A DNA stretch of 64,000 nucleotides from Coenobita brevimanus (GCA_032717465.1 CM064671.1:54838491-54902490); one strand, 5' to 3'. Positions 32,600-44,499 are shown, counted from the first letter of the stretch. Numbers and translations: made by a program. The notes: generated by a model from the sequence alone, not told the origin.

Positions 32600-32662
<63 letters not shown>
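32521..32662. repeat. compound (CT)n-(GT)n microsatellite
   Basis: A (CT)n run to about 32588, a short CTAT bridge, then (GT)n from about 32603 to 32662. It sits 26 bp upstream of the IR exon acceptor. On the minus (gene) strand it is a (CA)n-(AG)n block, so the purine/pyrimidine context near that 3' splice site is unusual. Confidence 0.95.
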
Positions 32663-32664
<2 letters not shown>

Positions 32665-33360
32665 CTCTAAATTTTTATATTTGTATCTCTAAACATATCC
32701 AAAACCGATAGGTTCCCTGCAATCCACAATGAAAAATAAAGTTTTGGAAGTGGTAGTAGAGGAAAGTGTGTTATACTGCAGTCGCTAGAGCTGTACAGTG
32801 AAAGGTAAGACCCAGCTCCTGCATAGGTCGACACATGAGACCCTCCAAGTTAGATGAGAAGATGAAAGAAGGATATGAAGTCGATTGCGGGTTGATGGGT
32901 AACGTCTGCACACGCGTTATTTACACAGTATGAGTTTTTGCTATTTCCACCTCCTCCAGTAATTTGACATACAATTATCAATTTACGTCCAGTCTCCCAA
33001 ATGTACTGCCAGCCAGGCGAACAGGTACAAGTGGGAAACAGACTTAATGTGGAATCTGTCTTGATTTCCCATGTATCTCTGTAACTATTCACACGTTATA
33101 CTCTTTTTCTATTGTTACTGGAAGTTTGGTGTTGAAGTGTATTTAGCTTAACTTAACAATCAGACTGTAATAACGCAATCACAGCTGAATAAAAACATCT
33201 GACGATACCATGAACAGAATGCTAAGCTGCTATGATCATGAGATGTTAATGGTGTTGATATTAACATCCACACATCTGTGATTCACCCAGCTGAATACAA
33301 CAATCTTAGGGTTAGACTGTATGCACTACTAGAGAAAACGCGACCATGAGTTAAATAATC
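32665..33360. other. IR intron sequence
   Basis: No supported ORF, and no element could be assigned. Confidence 0.5.

Positions 33361-33362
<2 letters not shown>

Positions 33363-33401
<39 letters not shown>
33363..33401. repeat. (AC)n microsatellite
   Basis: AC dinucleotides preceding a repeat-like segment (33460-33680) with 'atctcagaaaccatt' and 'ccaagatggccaacttttgac' phrases. Confidence 0.9.
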
Positions 33402-33406
<5 letters not shown>

Positions 33407-34620
33407 GATATCTTTATATATGACTGTCTTTTACAGCTGAGCAGGAGAGCGAGATGGGGTTATGTGTTTGGCTCGGTTTGTCATTCCACTTAGTTTCTCC
33501 TGAAGTGAAATCTTATGTTAGGTCGTGTCCATTCGTCCATTCCACGCTGTATCTCAGAAACCATTCGTTGGAATTTTCTCATATTTTGTATGATTGTAGG
33601 GCCACGTATAGAAGGTTGATAACTGTCTTTTCAAATCCAAGATGGCCAACTTTTGACTAATTTTCTCTTTTTGAAACCCAAAATCCTTTATATTTCCTTT
33701 ACCAGATAAGATTACAGGTTGTAAAGAAGTGGAATGTAGTCTCCCTGAGCCTTGTTTGTTTACTGTTTGTTCTCGAATTGTGAAAAAAAAAAAATAGATA
33801 CTACAAAATTGTACCAAACTTGCCATATCGGTTGATGGCCATCAGAGAAATCCTTGTTGAAAGAAAAGGTACCAAGTCATGGTGTAACGATAATCTCAGT
33901 TTAATCGGTTTTGAAACGATTATGACAAAATTTTGTGGAAGAGTTGAGGGACAGGAGAAGGAGCGATTTAGATTTTTGAACAATTGGTCTTTGGTAAAAG
34001 ATACCTACTGTTTTGTATTTCATGTGTATCAAACACGGTGAATGGGTTTACGGCTAGCCAAGGATGGAAAAAAAATCAAATTTCAGAACGATATGTCCAA
34101 AATCAAGATCAGAAGATAGAGAGAACGAAAATACATTTGACCCACTTTAAACTAAACTTGGTGGATGGCCAACAGATCAAGTATGAATGGAGAGATTCTG
34201 TTTTTAGCTCAATATTCCAAAGGTCATGGGCACAGGGCAAGAGATCTTTTTATTTACTCAGGACACCTTTTACTTGTACAAGAAATAAGTTTACCATCCC
34301 CAGCACATTTGTTCACTCTGTATACTTCTCATCATTTTCACCTTTTTCACCAAAGAATGGAGTAGGAATGGATTCAACAACAAGGAGTGAGAAGGTACAA
34401 GAGAGGAAGCACAGCGAACAGTATGCCCAGTGTCAATAGATCATATAGTAATTTCTACATACATGATTCGTATCCCTGGAATCCTGTTTCCATCTCAAAT
34501 GCCTATCATCTTCAGTCCAAGCTCTCTCCACAAAGTATCATCAGGTCATGTTAATGGTTAAGAGAGGTATCCCCCATCCCCACTCGTTTTTTTTTTTTTT
34601 TTTTTTGGGGGGCGGGGGGA
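33402..34620. other. IR intron with probable dispersed repeat
   Basis: The stretch at 33460-33680 has the look of the 'ggccaacttttgac' short repeats seen elsewhere in the window (compare 45780-46080). Open frames at 33984-34439 have no family features. A poly-T then G-rich run lies at about 34589-34619. Confidence 0.4.
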
Positions 34621-34665
34621 CTTAGCGGCTTATGGTAACAGACATAAGCATTCTTTTGTTTTTAC

Positions 34666-34852
34666 CTTCTTCCAAAGTTTGATGGGTATAACGTCAAAGG
34701 TAAAATTCATTGCCTGTGCCACAGTTTCAAAGAGCAAGTAATCTATCCCTGAGCGGTGAATCACTACCCGGCCATCTGGGGTGATCTCCTGCCTCTCCAT
34801 CCATAGGGGTTTGGCGGTTGTTGCCGCCACTCGAACTCTAGCACCGTGGAAA
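34666..34852 (-). CDS. ionotropic receptor exon, ligand lobe S1
   Basis: This is the third exon of the minus-strand IR gene: 187 bp, one base completing the previous codon plus 62 codons. The acceptor is TTTTTCCCCAACAG and the donor is AAG|GTAAAA. The product reads FHGARVRVAATTAKPLWMER, then TPDGRVVIHRSGIDYLLFET and VAQAMNFTFDVIPIKLW. This is the classic IR S1 start: (F)-G-.-.-.-V-A, a variable -P-.-W loop, then SG.DY.....A..NF. It joins in phase with the exons on either side. Confidence 0.9.
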
Positions 34853-35054
34853 CTGTTGGGGAAAAACGTGGCTTGTATTATCACTGCATCACAAGTGTGC
34901 TCCATGTAAATCCTTTCTCTAAGATGAAGCTTTTTTATTATTATTATTTTCTTCATCTTGCTGCCCACAGATTTCTTTCAGCTCTGAGAGTCTCCATTGT
35001 ATGATGCAGTCTTTATGATAGTATGGGTTATCGTATGCACCATGAATCTACCTG

Positions 35055-35115
35055 AACCAAAAGCACCGTGGAAAGTGTAGAAAAGAAATCATAAGGTTGT
35101 ATATAGTCACCTACA
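35055..35115 (-). pseudogene. possible decayed copy of the S1-exon acceptor region (1)
   Basis: The minus strand contains TTTCCACGGTGC, identical to the first 12 bases of the S1 exon. It is preceded by TATGATTTCTTTTCTACAC, which resembles the real polypyrimidine tract but lacks AG. The similarity is short, so duplication is plausible rather than proven. Confidence 0.35.
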
Positions 35116-35379
35116 CCACTTCATCTACAAGACCTTGTTTGTGGTATAGTCTGTCATATACCACACGATTTTATTTAGCTATCCATCAGTATGAGCTTGC
35201 ATGTTGTATATACCACTCGTACGCTATCAGGGCGAAAACTAGATAATAACTCATAGACTTACATTAACACCTGTGCTTCTATATGTAGTTTATTGTAGTT
35301 GGGGCGAGTCAACTTTTTATTTTTTTGTTTCTATTTTTTTTTACTTCTCATTCATAATAGCTTCTAAGTAGCTGATAAC

Positions 35380-35440
35380 AGAAGAACCGTGGCACCGTTA
35401 AAGCTGTGCAGGAATATGACAGCTCGTTACATCATTCGTT
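35380..35440 (-). pseudogene. possible decayed copy of the S1-exon acceptor region (2)
   Basis: The minus strand has CATATTCCTGCACAG followed by CTTTAACGGTGCCACGG, recalling the S1-exon acceptor and start (CCCCAACAG then TTTCCACGGTGC). The flank 'acagctcgttacatcatt' on the plus strand parallels 'gtggcttgtattatcact' beside the real exon. Confidence 0.35.
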
Positions 35441-35929
35441 CTTTGAGGCTTGTAAGTTGTTAATGCCGCTTAAGCCGTAGGATTACAGGAAGTAGGGTGT
35501 CTGTCAAACATGCAGGTGTTGTCACGAGTTTTGGAAGGGTGATATACCGATTGTCTGAATATATGTATATAATTTTGTCTTTCCGAAAACAGAACCAAAC
35601 TGCATTGGACTTCTTGTGCTAAAACAAAAATTACTTCATCCTTGGCTAGGCTCAAACCTTTCCACCAAGTATGGCCCACAATAAGTAACAACTATTCGAG
35701 TTAAAAGGCTAAACACTTGACTTTGCTTTGTAACTTTTACCTCAGAATAGTTGCGTATAACCTTGGATAATTTATTTTATATGAACTGTTTTATGCATTT
35801 TCAACTACTGTTTATAAAAGTGGATCCAAATACGCTGTATTACATGGAAGAACATTGCAGGTACCAACGAATAGGGAAAAAAGTTGAAGCTCCAGTTCTT
35901 TTATCTTATGTACTAAGCGATATACTTAC

Positions 35930-36058
35930 TTATTGTACTTCTCTGGAAAAAGAGGATAATCAGATGTAAGCCTTAGTCCTCCATGTCTGGTCCAGGAAGC
36001 CACCCGTAAAACTTCGGGTCCGTGAGGTCCAAATGGTAGGTGTACATAAACGTGGTAT
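35930..36058 (-). CDS. ionotropic receptor exon, end of N-terminal region
   Basis: This is the second exon of the minus-strand IR gene: 129 bp, one base, 42 codons, two bases. The acceptor is GTTACAG and the donor is AATAA|GTAAGTAT. The product reads YHVYVHLPFGPHGPEVLRVA, then SWTRHGGLRLTSDYPLFPEKYN. This matches the decapod IR stretch 'Y.HLPY.P.G..V.RVASWTP..GL.L....PLFPEKF' that precedes S1. Both codon phases fit the neighbouring exons (44915-45147 and 34666-34852). Confidence 0.9.
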
Positions 36059-36059
36059 C

Positions 36060-36825
36060 TGTAACGTAAAAAATGTTTCATTATAGCGCATTTTAAACCG
36101 TTGTTTGATGGGCTGTAGAATTATAATTTCCTACCGTCAATTATCCAACATCACATCCTATATGTTTATTGACAAAAATTTTCCAAATCCTTAGGGAAGT
36201 AGGGAAATACCCAACATTATTATTTTTTATTAAAAAAATAACCTCCATAATAATTATCAAAATTTGGGGTGAATAATTAATAACATAAATAAGCTCTTTC
36301 CCTGAAAGGTGAATGTAAATATGGTAACCTACTGTACATTGTAAGCGCTAGAACACCTTACTGAACATATTTACCACAACATTTCGATGAGTCTATAAAG
36401 GAAGGACATTTTATTATGGTTCTACTTATCCTTATGTTTGGGATTCTCAGTCTTCGCCAGAAAGAATATATTCCATAAGAAGTTAAGTAAAACAACAAAC
36501 AAGAAGCGGTGTCAAGGCACAATATTCCCGTCCCCGGGTAATTTTAGTGCTGATGTATAAACACAACAGGATATCTAGTCAAAGATGTGACATATCAAAA
36601 TTGGAGTAAATCGGGTGAAAATTGACGATTTTATGCCCATTAGACATTTTAGGGCCGACCCACCTGACATTGACCTCCCAACCGCTAACTGGGGATGACC
36701 CTCCGATGTACAGGAATGAGGCATGTTATGGGATGCAAATTTGAAAGATGCACCTTTAGGTTGGGGTTTCGTGTCGATATGACGAACTTGAAATTAGTTA
36801 CGGCGAAAAAAACGATTTTTACTCA

Positions 36826-36830
<5 letters not shown>
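36060..36830. other. IR intron sequence
   Basis: AT-rich. No ORF or element recognised. Confidence 0.5.

Positions 36831-36833
<3 letters not shown>

Positions 36834-36891
<58 letters not shown>
36834..36891. repeat. (CT)n microsatellite
   Basis: Uninterrupted CT dinucleotides. Confidence 0.95.
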
Positions 36892-36893
<2 letters not shown>

Positions 36894-37354
36894 GCCTTAC
36901 AGCCCGGGCCTTGGCCCAATTTAGCCCATAATTTCATCAGGTGATCAGGTCATACCCCATCATCCCTGTAATTTTATCAGAATCGTATTTAATAGTTTTC
37001 ATCTAAAGTTGTTAACAGACAGACAGACAAATAGACATACAAACAAACAAACGAATAGACAAACCGAATAAAAACATTACCCATCCCCGAGTTCCTCCCG
37101 GGCGGGGACAGGTAATCAAGGAAAATGTTATCTTCATTCCTTCAGTGGTGTGTTTGTTTGGTTTTAAATATCTTCTGATCGTATAAGTCAGCTTCTGAGA
37201 AACTTTGCGAATTGGAAGGTTTTGACAGAGTCTTAGTTAACCCTTTCATATTAAAGGAGAATTTCTCAAGTAAGAAAAAAAAGTCTAACGTGAACCTGAA
37301 ACAAATTGGAAAGTCGTTCTCTGCATGAAGCATTTAATAAGATAATCCTCAGGT

Positions 37355-37505
37355 TTTTCACATCACAGCCAAGTGGTTAGCATTATTATGTACAAATTGC
37401 TAACCCATTCGAGCTAGGGTGCAAATCCTACTGAAGGCAGCTGACACCACACAACTGAAGTGCCCATGACCCCTTTGTGGGATCATAGGTATTATGAGTA
37501 AGTAA
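37355..37505 (+). mobile_element. tRNA-derived SINE-like sequence
   Basis: CAGCCAAGTGGTTAGC resembles a tRNA A-box/D-arm, and GGTGCAAATCC, about 50 bases on, resembles a B-box. A non-tRNA body follows ('gacaccacacaactgaagtgcc'). The arms do not fold as a proper tRNA, so I call it a SINE head. The boundaries are approximate. Confidence 0.5.
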
Positions 37506-37557
37506 AGCAACACCTAGGGGAAGAATCGATGATAACCTGCGTGATGTAGTGGTCTTG

Positions 37558-37693
37558 TACAGTCAGCCAAAAAAGTCGTGTCTTCTTTCCGAACCTCGCA
37601 AATACTCGAACAGATAAGTCCAAGCAGAAGGGATAGCATCACAAGTCTGGCAACTGTCAGACCAGACGGTAGTGGGGGTGAGTGGTTTGGGGG
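37558..37693 (+). repeat. long inverted repeat, left arm
   Basis: Its reverse complement aligns with 40147-40283 over about 136 bp with few differences. Shared blocks include AAAAAAGTCGTGTCTTC, TCGAACAGATAA, GTCAGACCAGACGGT and GGGGGTGAGTGGTTTGGGG. The arms enclose the A/C-only tract. This could be the terminal inverted repeats of a DNA transposon or foldback element. Confidence 0.85.
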
Positions 37694-37844
37694 TGGAGGT
37701 GGGTTAATGAATGCTGTAGTTGTTGTTAGCAGTGCAGTCTAGCATTACACCGCATAGTAAAGGTGCTAAATGTGATATTACTCGTGATTTAATACCTGCA
37801 GTCCACCGAGTTCACTTTTCAGATAAACCAGGAACCACAGCCAT

Positions 37845-39576
37845 TACTACAACAACCACCACCACCACAACACCACCACCACCACCACCACAACAACAAC
37901 AACAACAACAGCAACAATCACCACCATAACAACGACAACCACCACCACCACGATAACAACAAAAATCACCACCACCACCACCATAATAATCGCCACCACC
38001 ACCATAACAACCGCCACCACCACCACCACCATACAACCGCCACCACCACCACCATCATAACAGCAACAATCATCACCGCCACCAACAACACCACCACAAC
38101 AAAAAAAAAGATAACAACAACCACCACCATCACCACCACAACAACAACCACAACCACCACCACCACAACCACCACCACCACAACCACCACCACCACAACC
38201 ACCACCACCACAACCACCACCACCACAACCACCACCACCACCACCACCATAATAACAACAACCTGCACCACCACCATAACAACAACAACCAGCACCACCA
38301 TAACAACAACAACCATAACACCAACAGCCACCACCATCATAGTAACAACAACAACAACAACAACAACCATAATAACAACAATCACCACCACCATAACAAC
38401 AACAACAATAACAACAACAATAACAACAACCACACCACCACCACAACAACAAAAGCAACAACCGCCACCACCACCATAACAACCTCCACCACAACAACAG
38501 CAACAACCGCCACCACCACCATAACAACCACCACCACAACAACAGCAACAACCGCCACCACCACCATAACAACCTCCACCACAACAACAGCAACAACCGC
38601 CACCACCACCATAACAACCACCACCACAAGTTACCACCACAACAACAACAACCACCACCACCACGTCACCACCACAACAACAACAACCACCACCACCACA
38701 AGTCACCACCACAACAACAACAACAACCACCACCACAAATCACCACCACAACAACAACAACCACCACCACCACCACAAGTCACCACCACAACAACAACAA
38801 CCACCACCACCACCACAAGTCACCACCACGATCACAGCAACAACAACAACAATTACCACAACAACAATAACCACCACAACAGCCACCATCACCACAACCA
38901 CCACCACCACATCCACCACCACAACCACCACAACAGCAACAACAACCACAACCATCAAACAACAATCACCACGACAACAACCACCACCATCACCACAACT
39001 ACCACCACATCAACCGCTACCATCACAATAACCACCACAACAACCACCATAAAAGCAACCACCATCATCACAACAACCACCATCTCTACAACAACCACCA
39101 CAACAACAACCACCACCACAACAACCACCATCACACCAACAACCACCACCACAACAACCACCACCACAACAACCACCACCACAACAACCACCACCACAAC
39201 AACCACCACCACAAAAACATCCACCACCACAACAACAACAACAACAACCACATCAATCACCACAAACACAACAATCACCACCAACACAACAATTACCACC
39301 AGCACCACAACAACAACAAAAACCACCATCTCCATCACCACATCAACAAAAATCACTATCATCACCACCACCACAACAACGACAAAAACCACCATCACCA
39401 CCACCACCATAACAGCAACAACCACCACTATCAGTACTATAACCACTATCACCCCCACCACAACAAAAACCACCATCACCACCACCTCAACGAAATCCAC
39501 CATCACCACCACCTCAACGAAATCCACCATCACCACCACCACGGCAATAACCACCATCACCACCCTCCTCCCCAGC
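37845..39576. repeat. 1.7-kb (CAC/CAA/CAT)n trinucleotide tract
   Basis: The plus strand is built almost only of A and C as CAN triplets, with scattered CAT, CAG and CGC units and rare G or T. Open frames on either strand (poly-Val, poly-Gly/Cys, poly-Trp/Leu on the minus strand) are products of triplet periodicity and not genes. The tract lies in an IR intron, so on the gene strand it would be transcribed as (GUG/UUG)n. Confidence 0.95.
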
Positions 39577-39589
39577 AACATTCATTCTC

Positions 39590-40145
39590 ACAGTCTGAAT
39601 TCAGTCTAAAACAAGCCCCACTATTACATGCTTGACCGCTCCAAGATGGCGGCCGCACAGACGCACCGCTGCTGTACTGAAGAATGGGCGATGCGGCATC
39701 TAGTCTTATTTATATATATGGGGAAACCCAGCCACAGGTGTTACGGAAGGTGATAAAACCAAGATATACACCCACCAGCATACAGTCATATCTTCACAGT
39801 CATTCAGTTATCTATACTGGACGACGGGAAATAGACGGGAGATTCTAGTTACCACTAATAAAAGTTGTTTTTATATCATATTCGTGACGTTTCATTAAAT
39901 TCCAAACACTTGTTATGAAACGTATTCCACCGTTATTCCGTCCTCTGAAGTATTCCAAATATCAAAGATGAATTAGACATGACAACCCATGTATATGAAA
40001 CTGCAGTATATTTTGATTACATGTAAATTCATGATGAATGATGCATCTTTAGACATTTAGTGACATAACATTGACGATAGTTGATTGTATTCCTATTACC
40101 CAGTATGTTATTCCCAACAATTTCCACCCGACAGTAATACATGGC
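39590..40145. other. sequence between the A/C tract and the right inverted-repeat arm
   Basis: No supported ORF. It is part of whatever element the inverted repeat delimits. Confidence 0.5.
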
Positions 40146-40146
40146 A

Positions 40147-40283
40147 CCCCAAACCACTCACCCCCACCACCGTCTGGTCTGACACAGTTGCCAGTCTTGT
40201 GAGGCTATCTCTGCTGCTTCGGTTTATCTGTTCGAATATTTACGGGGTTCGGAACGAAGACACGACTTTTTTAGCCGACTATA
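40147..40283 (-). repeat. long inverted repeat, right arm
   Basis: Reverse-complement partner of 37558-37693. I found no convincing target duplication just outside the arms. Confidence 0.85.
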
Positions 40284-40469
40284 CCCCGGGATAGTGGACA
40301 AATAACCGGTTACAGGCTGAGAGACCTTAGTTACGGAGATGATCACAGTGGCTAAGCACCTCATGGCATCCGCCGCTACCTTTATTGTAGGTAAGACAGG
40401 TCTTAATTAGAGGGGATACTTTGTGGAAAATATCTCGGTCTGCCAGATATTATTATTATTATTTTTTAT

Positions 40470-40740
40470 GCAAGGAAGAACGAACCAAAAGCCAGAAGAC
40501 AGCGAGATTGTTCCCTCCAAGAAAAAACAAAAACTAGATAACAGGGCCAAAGTCAAGGTCTGTTCATTTCGAGATGCCTGGAAAGACGGTGTTTGAAAGA
40601 TTGGAGGTCATAGGCAGTATGAAATACAGACAGGAAGACAGTTACAGAGTTGATATGTTGCATATATGAAGGAGAGGGACTGATGGTTAACACTTGAATT
40701 AGAGTGTTGGGCAGAAAAGGGATGAGACTTTATTGCTAGA
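40470..40740 (-). mobile_element. CR1/Jockey-type LINE 3' fragment
   Basis: On the plus strand, 'aaccaaaagccagaagacagcg', 'ttgttccctccaagaaaaaac' and 'catttcgagatgcctggaaagacggtgtttgaaag' are the complement of the 3' coding end and UTR of the copies at 26600-28645 and 41510-44500 (the SFKRSVSRHLKMIGS end). It is strongly diverged. Confidence 0.75.
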
Positions 40741-40829
40741 TTGGTGCTATAAACCCACTGTAGTGGTGAAGAGATGCAAGTGGACAGTTCAGAGAAGCTG
40801 CTGACTGACTGAATGAACTGGTGACATTA

Positions 40830-41225
40830 CTGACATGATTGACTGGTATGACATGACATGACATAGCAGGATATAACAGCACTAACATAAAAACATTAAC
40901 ATGGCATAAAACATTACATCACTAATATTCATCAGATATGACAACAATTAATTTACATGATAAGAATATTGAAATGACATGCATGAGGTGACATGAAAGC
41001 ACTGAGATGAAGTGACATGACGTACTAGCAATGAGTTATGAGAAGTACTGACTCGGCATGCATGATATAGCATGAAAGCAGTGACATTACATAACGTGGC
41101 ATGATATGAGTATGAAATGGCCGCACTGACATGAAATACATTAGATGAGATAGCAAAGACATGACAGCACTGACAAGAGGTGACATTACAACAATAACAT
41201 GACAATGACAGCAACTGACGTGAAA
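40830..41225. repeat. decayed TGACATGACA-type minisatellite
   Basis: The motifs GACATGACA, CACTGACATGA, GGTGACATGA and CAGTGACATTAC recur irregularly for about 400 bp. Copies have diverged too far for a clean period. No credible gene; the minus-strand open frame here (Cys/His/Ser-rich) follows from the repeat. Confidence 0.55.
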
Positions 41226-41594
41226 TTTAGTACTGTTTGTGAAGTATGTACATTATTTGCAAGTTACAATTCGCTAGGTCGAGCACCTTTGGACCTAGCT
41301 CAGCGTTCACTCTAAAGCCAGAACCGAACATACTCGTATTCAGTGCCTCAATAACACAGAGAGTAGGCCAGCATCCTCTCCAATACAAGTCTTTCTAACT
41401 ATCAACACCAAACTACATGCACAGTACACACCACACTTCCTTTTCAAAATTTTAGAAAAAATGGCATCAAATAACGTAGCCTCGGAGTCCCCAAGGGGGG
41501 GGGGGGCATAAATGCCCCCACCTTCTGCCCCTCTCCCGGTGACGACTCAAGATGCCTGGAACCACTGTCTGACTGTCTTCTTCATTTCTGCAAC

Positions 41595-42311
41595 ATGCGT
41601 GGCCTTTCCTCTAACTTTCGCTCAGTTGAGCACCACCTCTCCTTCTCTAAACCTCACCTTCTTTTTCTAACTGAGACTCAGCTGTCAGAGGCAACTGACA
41701 GCAGACCCTTTTCTGTATCCCCCTACTTTCTCTATACTCATTTCAAAGCCAAAGGTGGCTGTTGTGTGTATATTTCCAACAACTTACCTTGCTCTCGTGT
41801 TCCTGAACTCGATTCTTCTGAATTCTCTACACTCTGGCTTTGGCTTTCCTGTCATTCTCTGACAAAATATATCTGTGCTGTTTACTTATCTCCTAATTCT
41901 ACTGACTATCAAAAGTTCTTTGACCATCTTACTTCTATGATGGAACACATTCTATCCATTTCTCCTTCCTCTGAAATTTCCATTCTAGGAGATTTCAATG
42001 TTCACCACCACCTTTGGCTCTCCTCTCCTTTCACTGATCCACCTGGTGAACAAGCCTTCATCTTTTCTCTCCTTAATGACCTAGATCAGCTTGTACATCA
42101 CCTTACCTGTATCACTGACCACCTTGGAGAGAGTTCCAACATACTTGACCTCTTCCTTACAACTAATCCTTCTGCTTACACTGTTAATCTTTTCTCTCCG
42201 TTGGGCTCCTCCGATCACAACCTTATCACCTTAACCTGTCCTATCACTCCAGTATGGCCTGTAGAAACTCCAAAGAAACGTCGATTGTGGCACTTTGGAG
42301 CTGCAGATTGA
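41595..42311 (+). pseudogene. LINE APE endonuclease, open 238 codons
   Basis: The domain nicks the target before reverse transcription. It begins MRGLSSNFRSVEHHLSFSKP and contains LFLTETQLS, the ILGDFNVHHHLWL block and the C-terminal SSDHNLITLTCP block, so the main APE blocks are intact. In this family the endonuclease and RT form one protein. The stop at 42309-42311 lies where a tryptophan codon is expected and cuts it off from RT. No ORF1 was recognised upstream. Confidence 0.75.
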
Positions 42312-42389
42312 GAGTCCCTCAAGCAGTACTTCTTTGATTTTCCCAGGAATGATTATTGTTTCAATGGCCTTGAGCCATCAGGGTGTGCC

Positions 42390-44416
42390 TTGCGCATTAT
42401 GGAGGTTATTCTCTCGGGCATGGAAGCATACATTCCTTTCTCATACCCTTTGACTAATGCACAAAAGCCTTGGTTTAATCATGCTTGTTCTAATGCTGTC
42501 CACAACAAGGAGACCTATAAAAGGTACTGGAGCCAACCCACCCCTGAATCACATCTTTTATACGTTTCTGCCCGGAATCGTGCTAAGTCTGTTCTTCGTC
42601 CTGCTAAAAATAATTTCATCTGTACTAAATGCTCTCAACTCTCTAACTCGAATTCTTCCCACTCCTTCTGTCACCTTGCCAAAAACCTTTCTAACAAATT
42701 TACCTCATCATCCTTCCCTCCTCTTTTCTACTCTGATGGCTCTGTAGTTATTTCTTCTACTGATAAAGCAGATCTCTATGCTCAGACTTTCTCCTCCAAT
42801 TCACCTTAGACGATTCCGGTGCTGTTCCTCCATCACTTCCCCCCTCTGACTTCCTCATGGCTGACATTAAAATTCTTCAGCTGATGTATTTTCTGCCATC
42901 ACAGGCCTCAATACTAATAAGGCATAGGGACCTGATGGAGTCCCTCCTGTTGTTCTCAAGAACTGTGCTTCTGTGCTTACACAATGCCTAGGCAAACTCT
43001 TTTGCCTTTGTCTAACAACTTGTACCTTTCCTTCTTGCTGGAAGTTTGCTCTCATTAAGCCAGTCCCAAAGAAGAGTGGCTATTCCCAACCCTGTAACTA
43101 TCGTCCAATAGCTTTAACATCCTGTATCTCAAAAGTTTTCGAGTCTATTCTTAACAGAAAAATTTTAAAGCATCCTTCCTATCACAACCTTCTTTCTGAT
43201 CGTCAGTATGGGTTCCGTCAGGGACGCTCCACAGGCGATCTTCTCACCTACCTTTCAGACTCTTGGTCATCCTCCTTTCGGGACTTTGGCGAAAGCTTTG
43301 CCATTGCACTTGACATCTCAAAGGCTTTCGATCGAGTCTGGCTTAAATCTTTAATTTCCAAACTGCCCTCTTACGGTTTCTGTCCTTTTTATCTGTGCCT
43401 TCATCTCTAGCTTCCTTTCTGGTCGTTCTATAGCCGGTGTTGTAGACGGCCATCGTTCTTCTCCTAGATCTATTAACAGTGGTGTTCCTCAGGGCTCTGT
43501 CCAATCACCAACTCTCTTCCTTCTATTCATCAATGACCTTCTAAGCTGTACATCTAACCCTATCCACTCATACGCTGATGACTCCACCCTTGACCCTTCC
43601 ATTCAATTCCCGCAACGTCCATCTCAGCAGTTACTTCAACAAACAAGGGATGAAGCTATGGCATACCTAATGTCTGACTTGGCTCGTATCTCTGACTGGG
43701 GTAAAAATAATCTAGTTGTTTTTAATGCATCAAAGACTCAGTTTTTGCACCTATCAACCCAACAAAATCTTCCACAAGTATACCCACTAATGTTTAATAA
43801 TATTCAGCTTAATCCTGCATCATCCTTGAAAATGCTTGGGGTTTCATTTACTCGGGACTTATCTTGGAAAGATCATATTACATCTCTTGTAAAATCTGCT
43901 TCCAATAGATTGGGTGTGCTAAGCCGACTCCATTCCTTCTTTACCCCTGCACAATTGTTGACTCTATATAGGGGTTTTATTCGCCCCTGTGTGGAGTACA
44001 ACTCTCATGTGTGGGGAGGCTCCCCACATACAGCTCTTCATAATAGGGTGCAGTCAAAAGCTTTTCGTCTCATTAACTCTCCTCCTCTTACTGACTCCCT
44101 TCAACCTCTGTCTCTTCGCTGCACTGCTGCATCTTTATCTCTTTTCTATCGCTACTTCAATGACCACTGCTCCTCTGAACTGTCTTCATGCATTCCTTCA
44201 CCTCTACGATGGGCGTGTAGCACCCGTCTAACAGCAAACTCTCATCCCTTTTCTGTCCAGCTCTCTAATGCAAGAGTTAACCGCTACTCCCAGTCTTTCA
44301 TTTATGCAACAGGTCAGCTCTGGAACTGTCTCCCTCTGTCTGTATTTCCTGCTTCCTATGATCTCCAGTCTTTCAAACGCAGTGTGTCCAGGCATCTCGA
44401 AATGATCGGATCTTGA
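42390..44416 (+). pseudogene. LINE reverse transcriptase remnant
   Basis: The pieces are linker (42390-42809), fingers (42973-43110, CWKFALIKPVPKKSGYSQPC), motif A (FAIALDISKAFDRVWLKS, near 43310), motif B (VVDGHRSSPRSINSGVPQGS, 43440-43500), motif C (YADDSTLDPS, near 43570) and thumb to the C-terminus (43658-44416). Motif B retains the GS lost in the copy at 26600-28645. Frame changes near 42805, 42880 and 43405 break it. Confidence 0.8.
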
Positions 44417-44499
44417 ATTTGGCTCACTCATGTATTTTGTTTTTCTCTTGGAAGGAACAGTTTTACGGGCTCGTTGCCTTTGGTTCCTTCTTCCTCACA

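Noticed and set aside
33984..34439. 151-codon plus-strand ORF
   Set aside because: No recognisable motif, and it lies in repeat-like intron sequence. Length is not convincing at this AT content.
37812..39581. Long open frames of poly-Val, poly-Gly/Cys/Tyr or poly-Trp/Leu on the minus strand
   Set aside because: Produced by CAN triplet periodicity in all frames. No domain, start context or codon pattern of a gene.
40948..41214. Cys/His-rich minus-strand ORF as a zinc-finger or secreted peptide
   Set aside because: Arises from the TGACATGA-type repeat. Cysteine spacing follows the repeat, not a domain.
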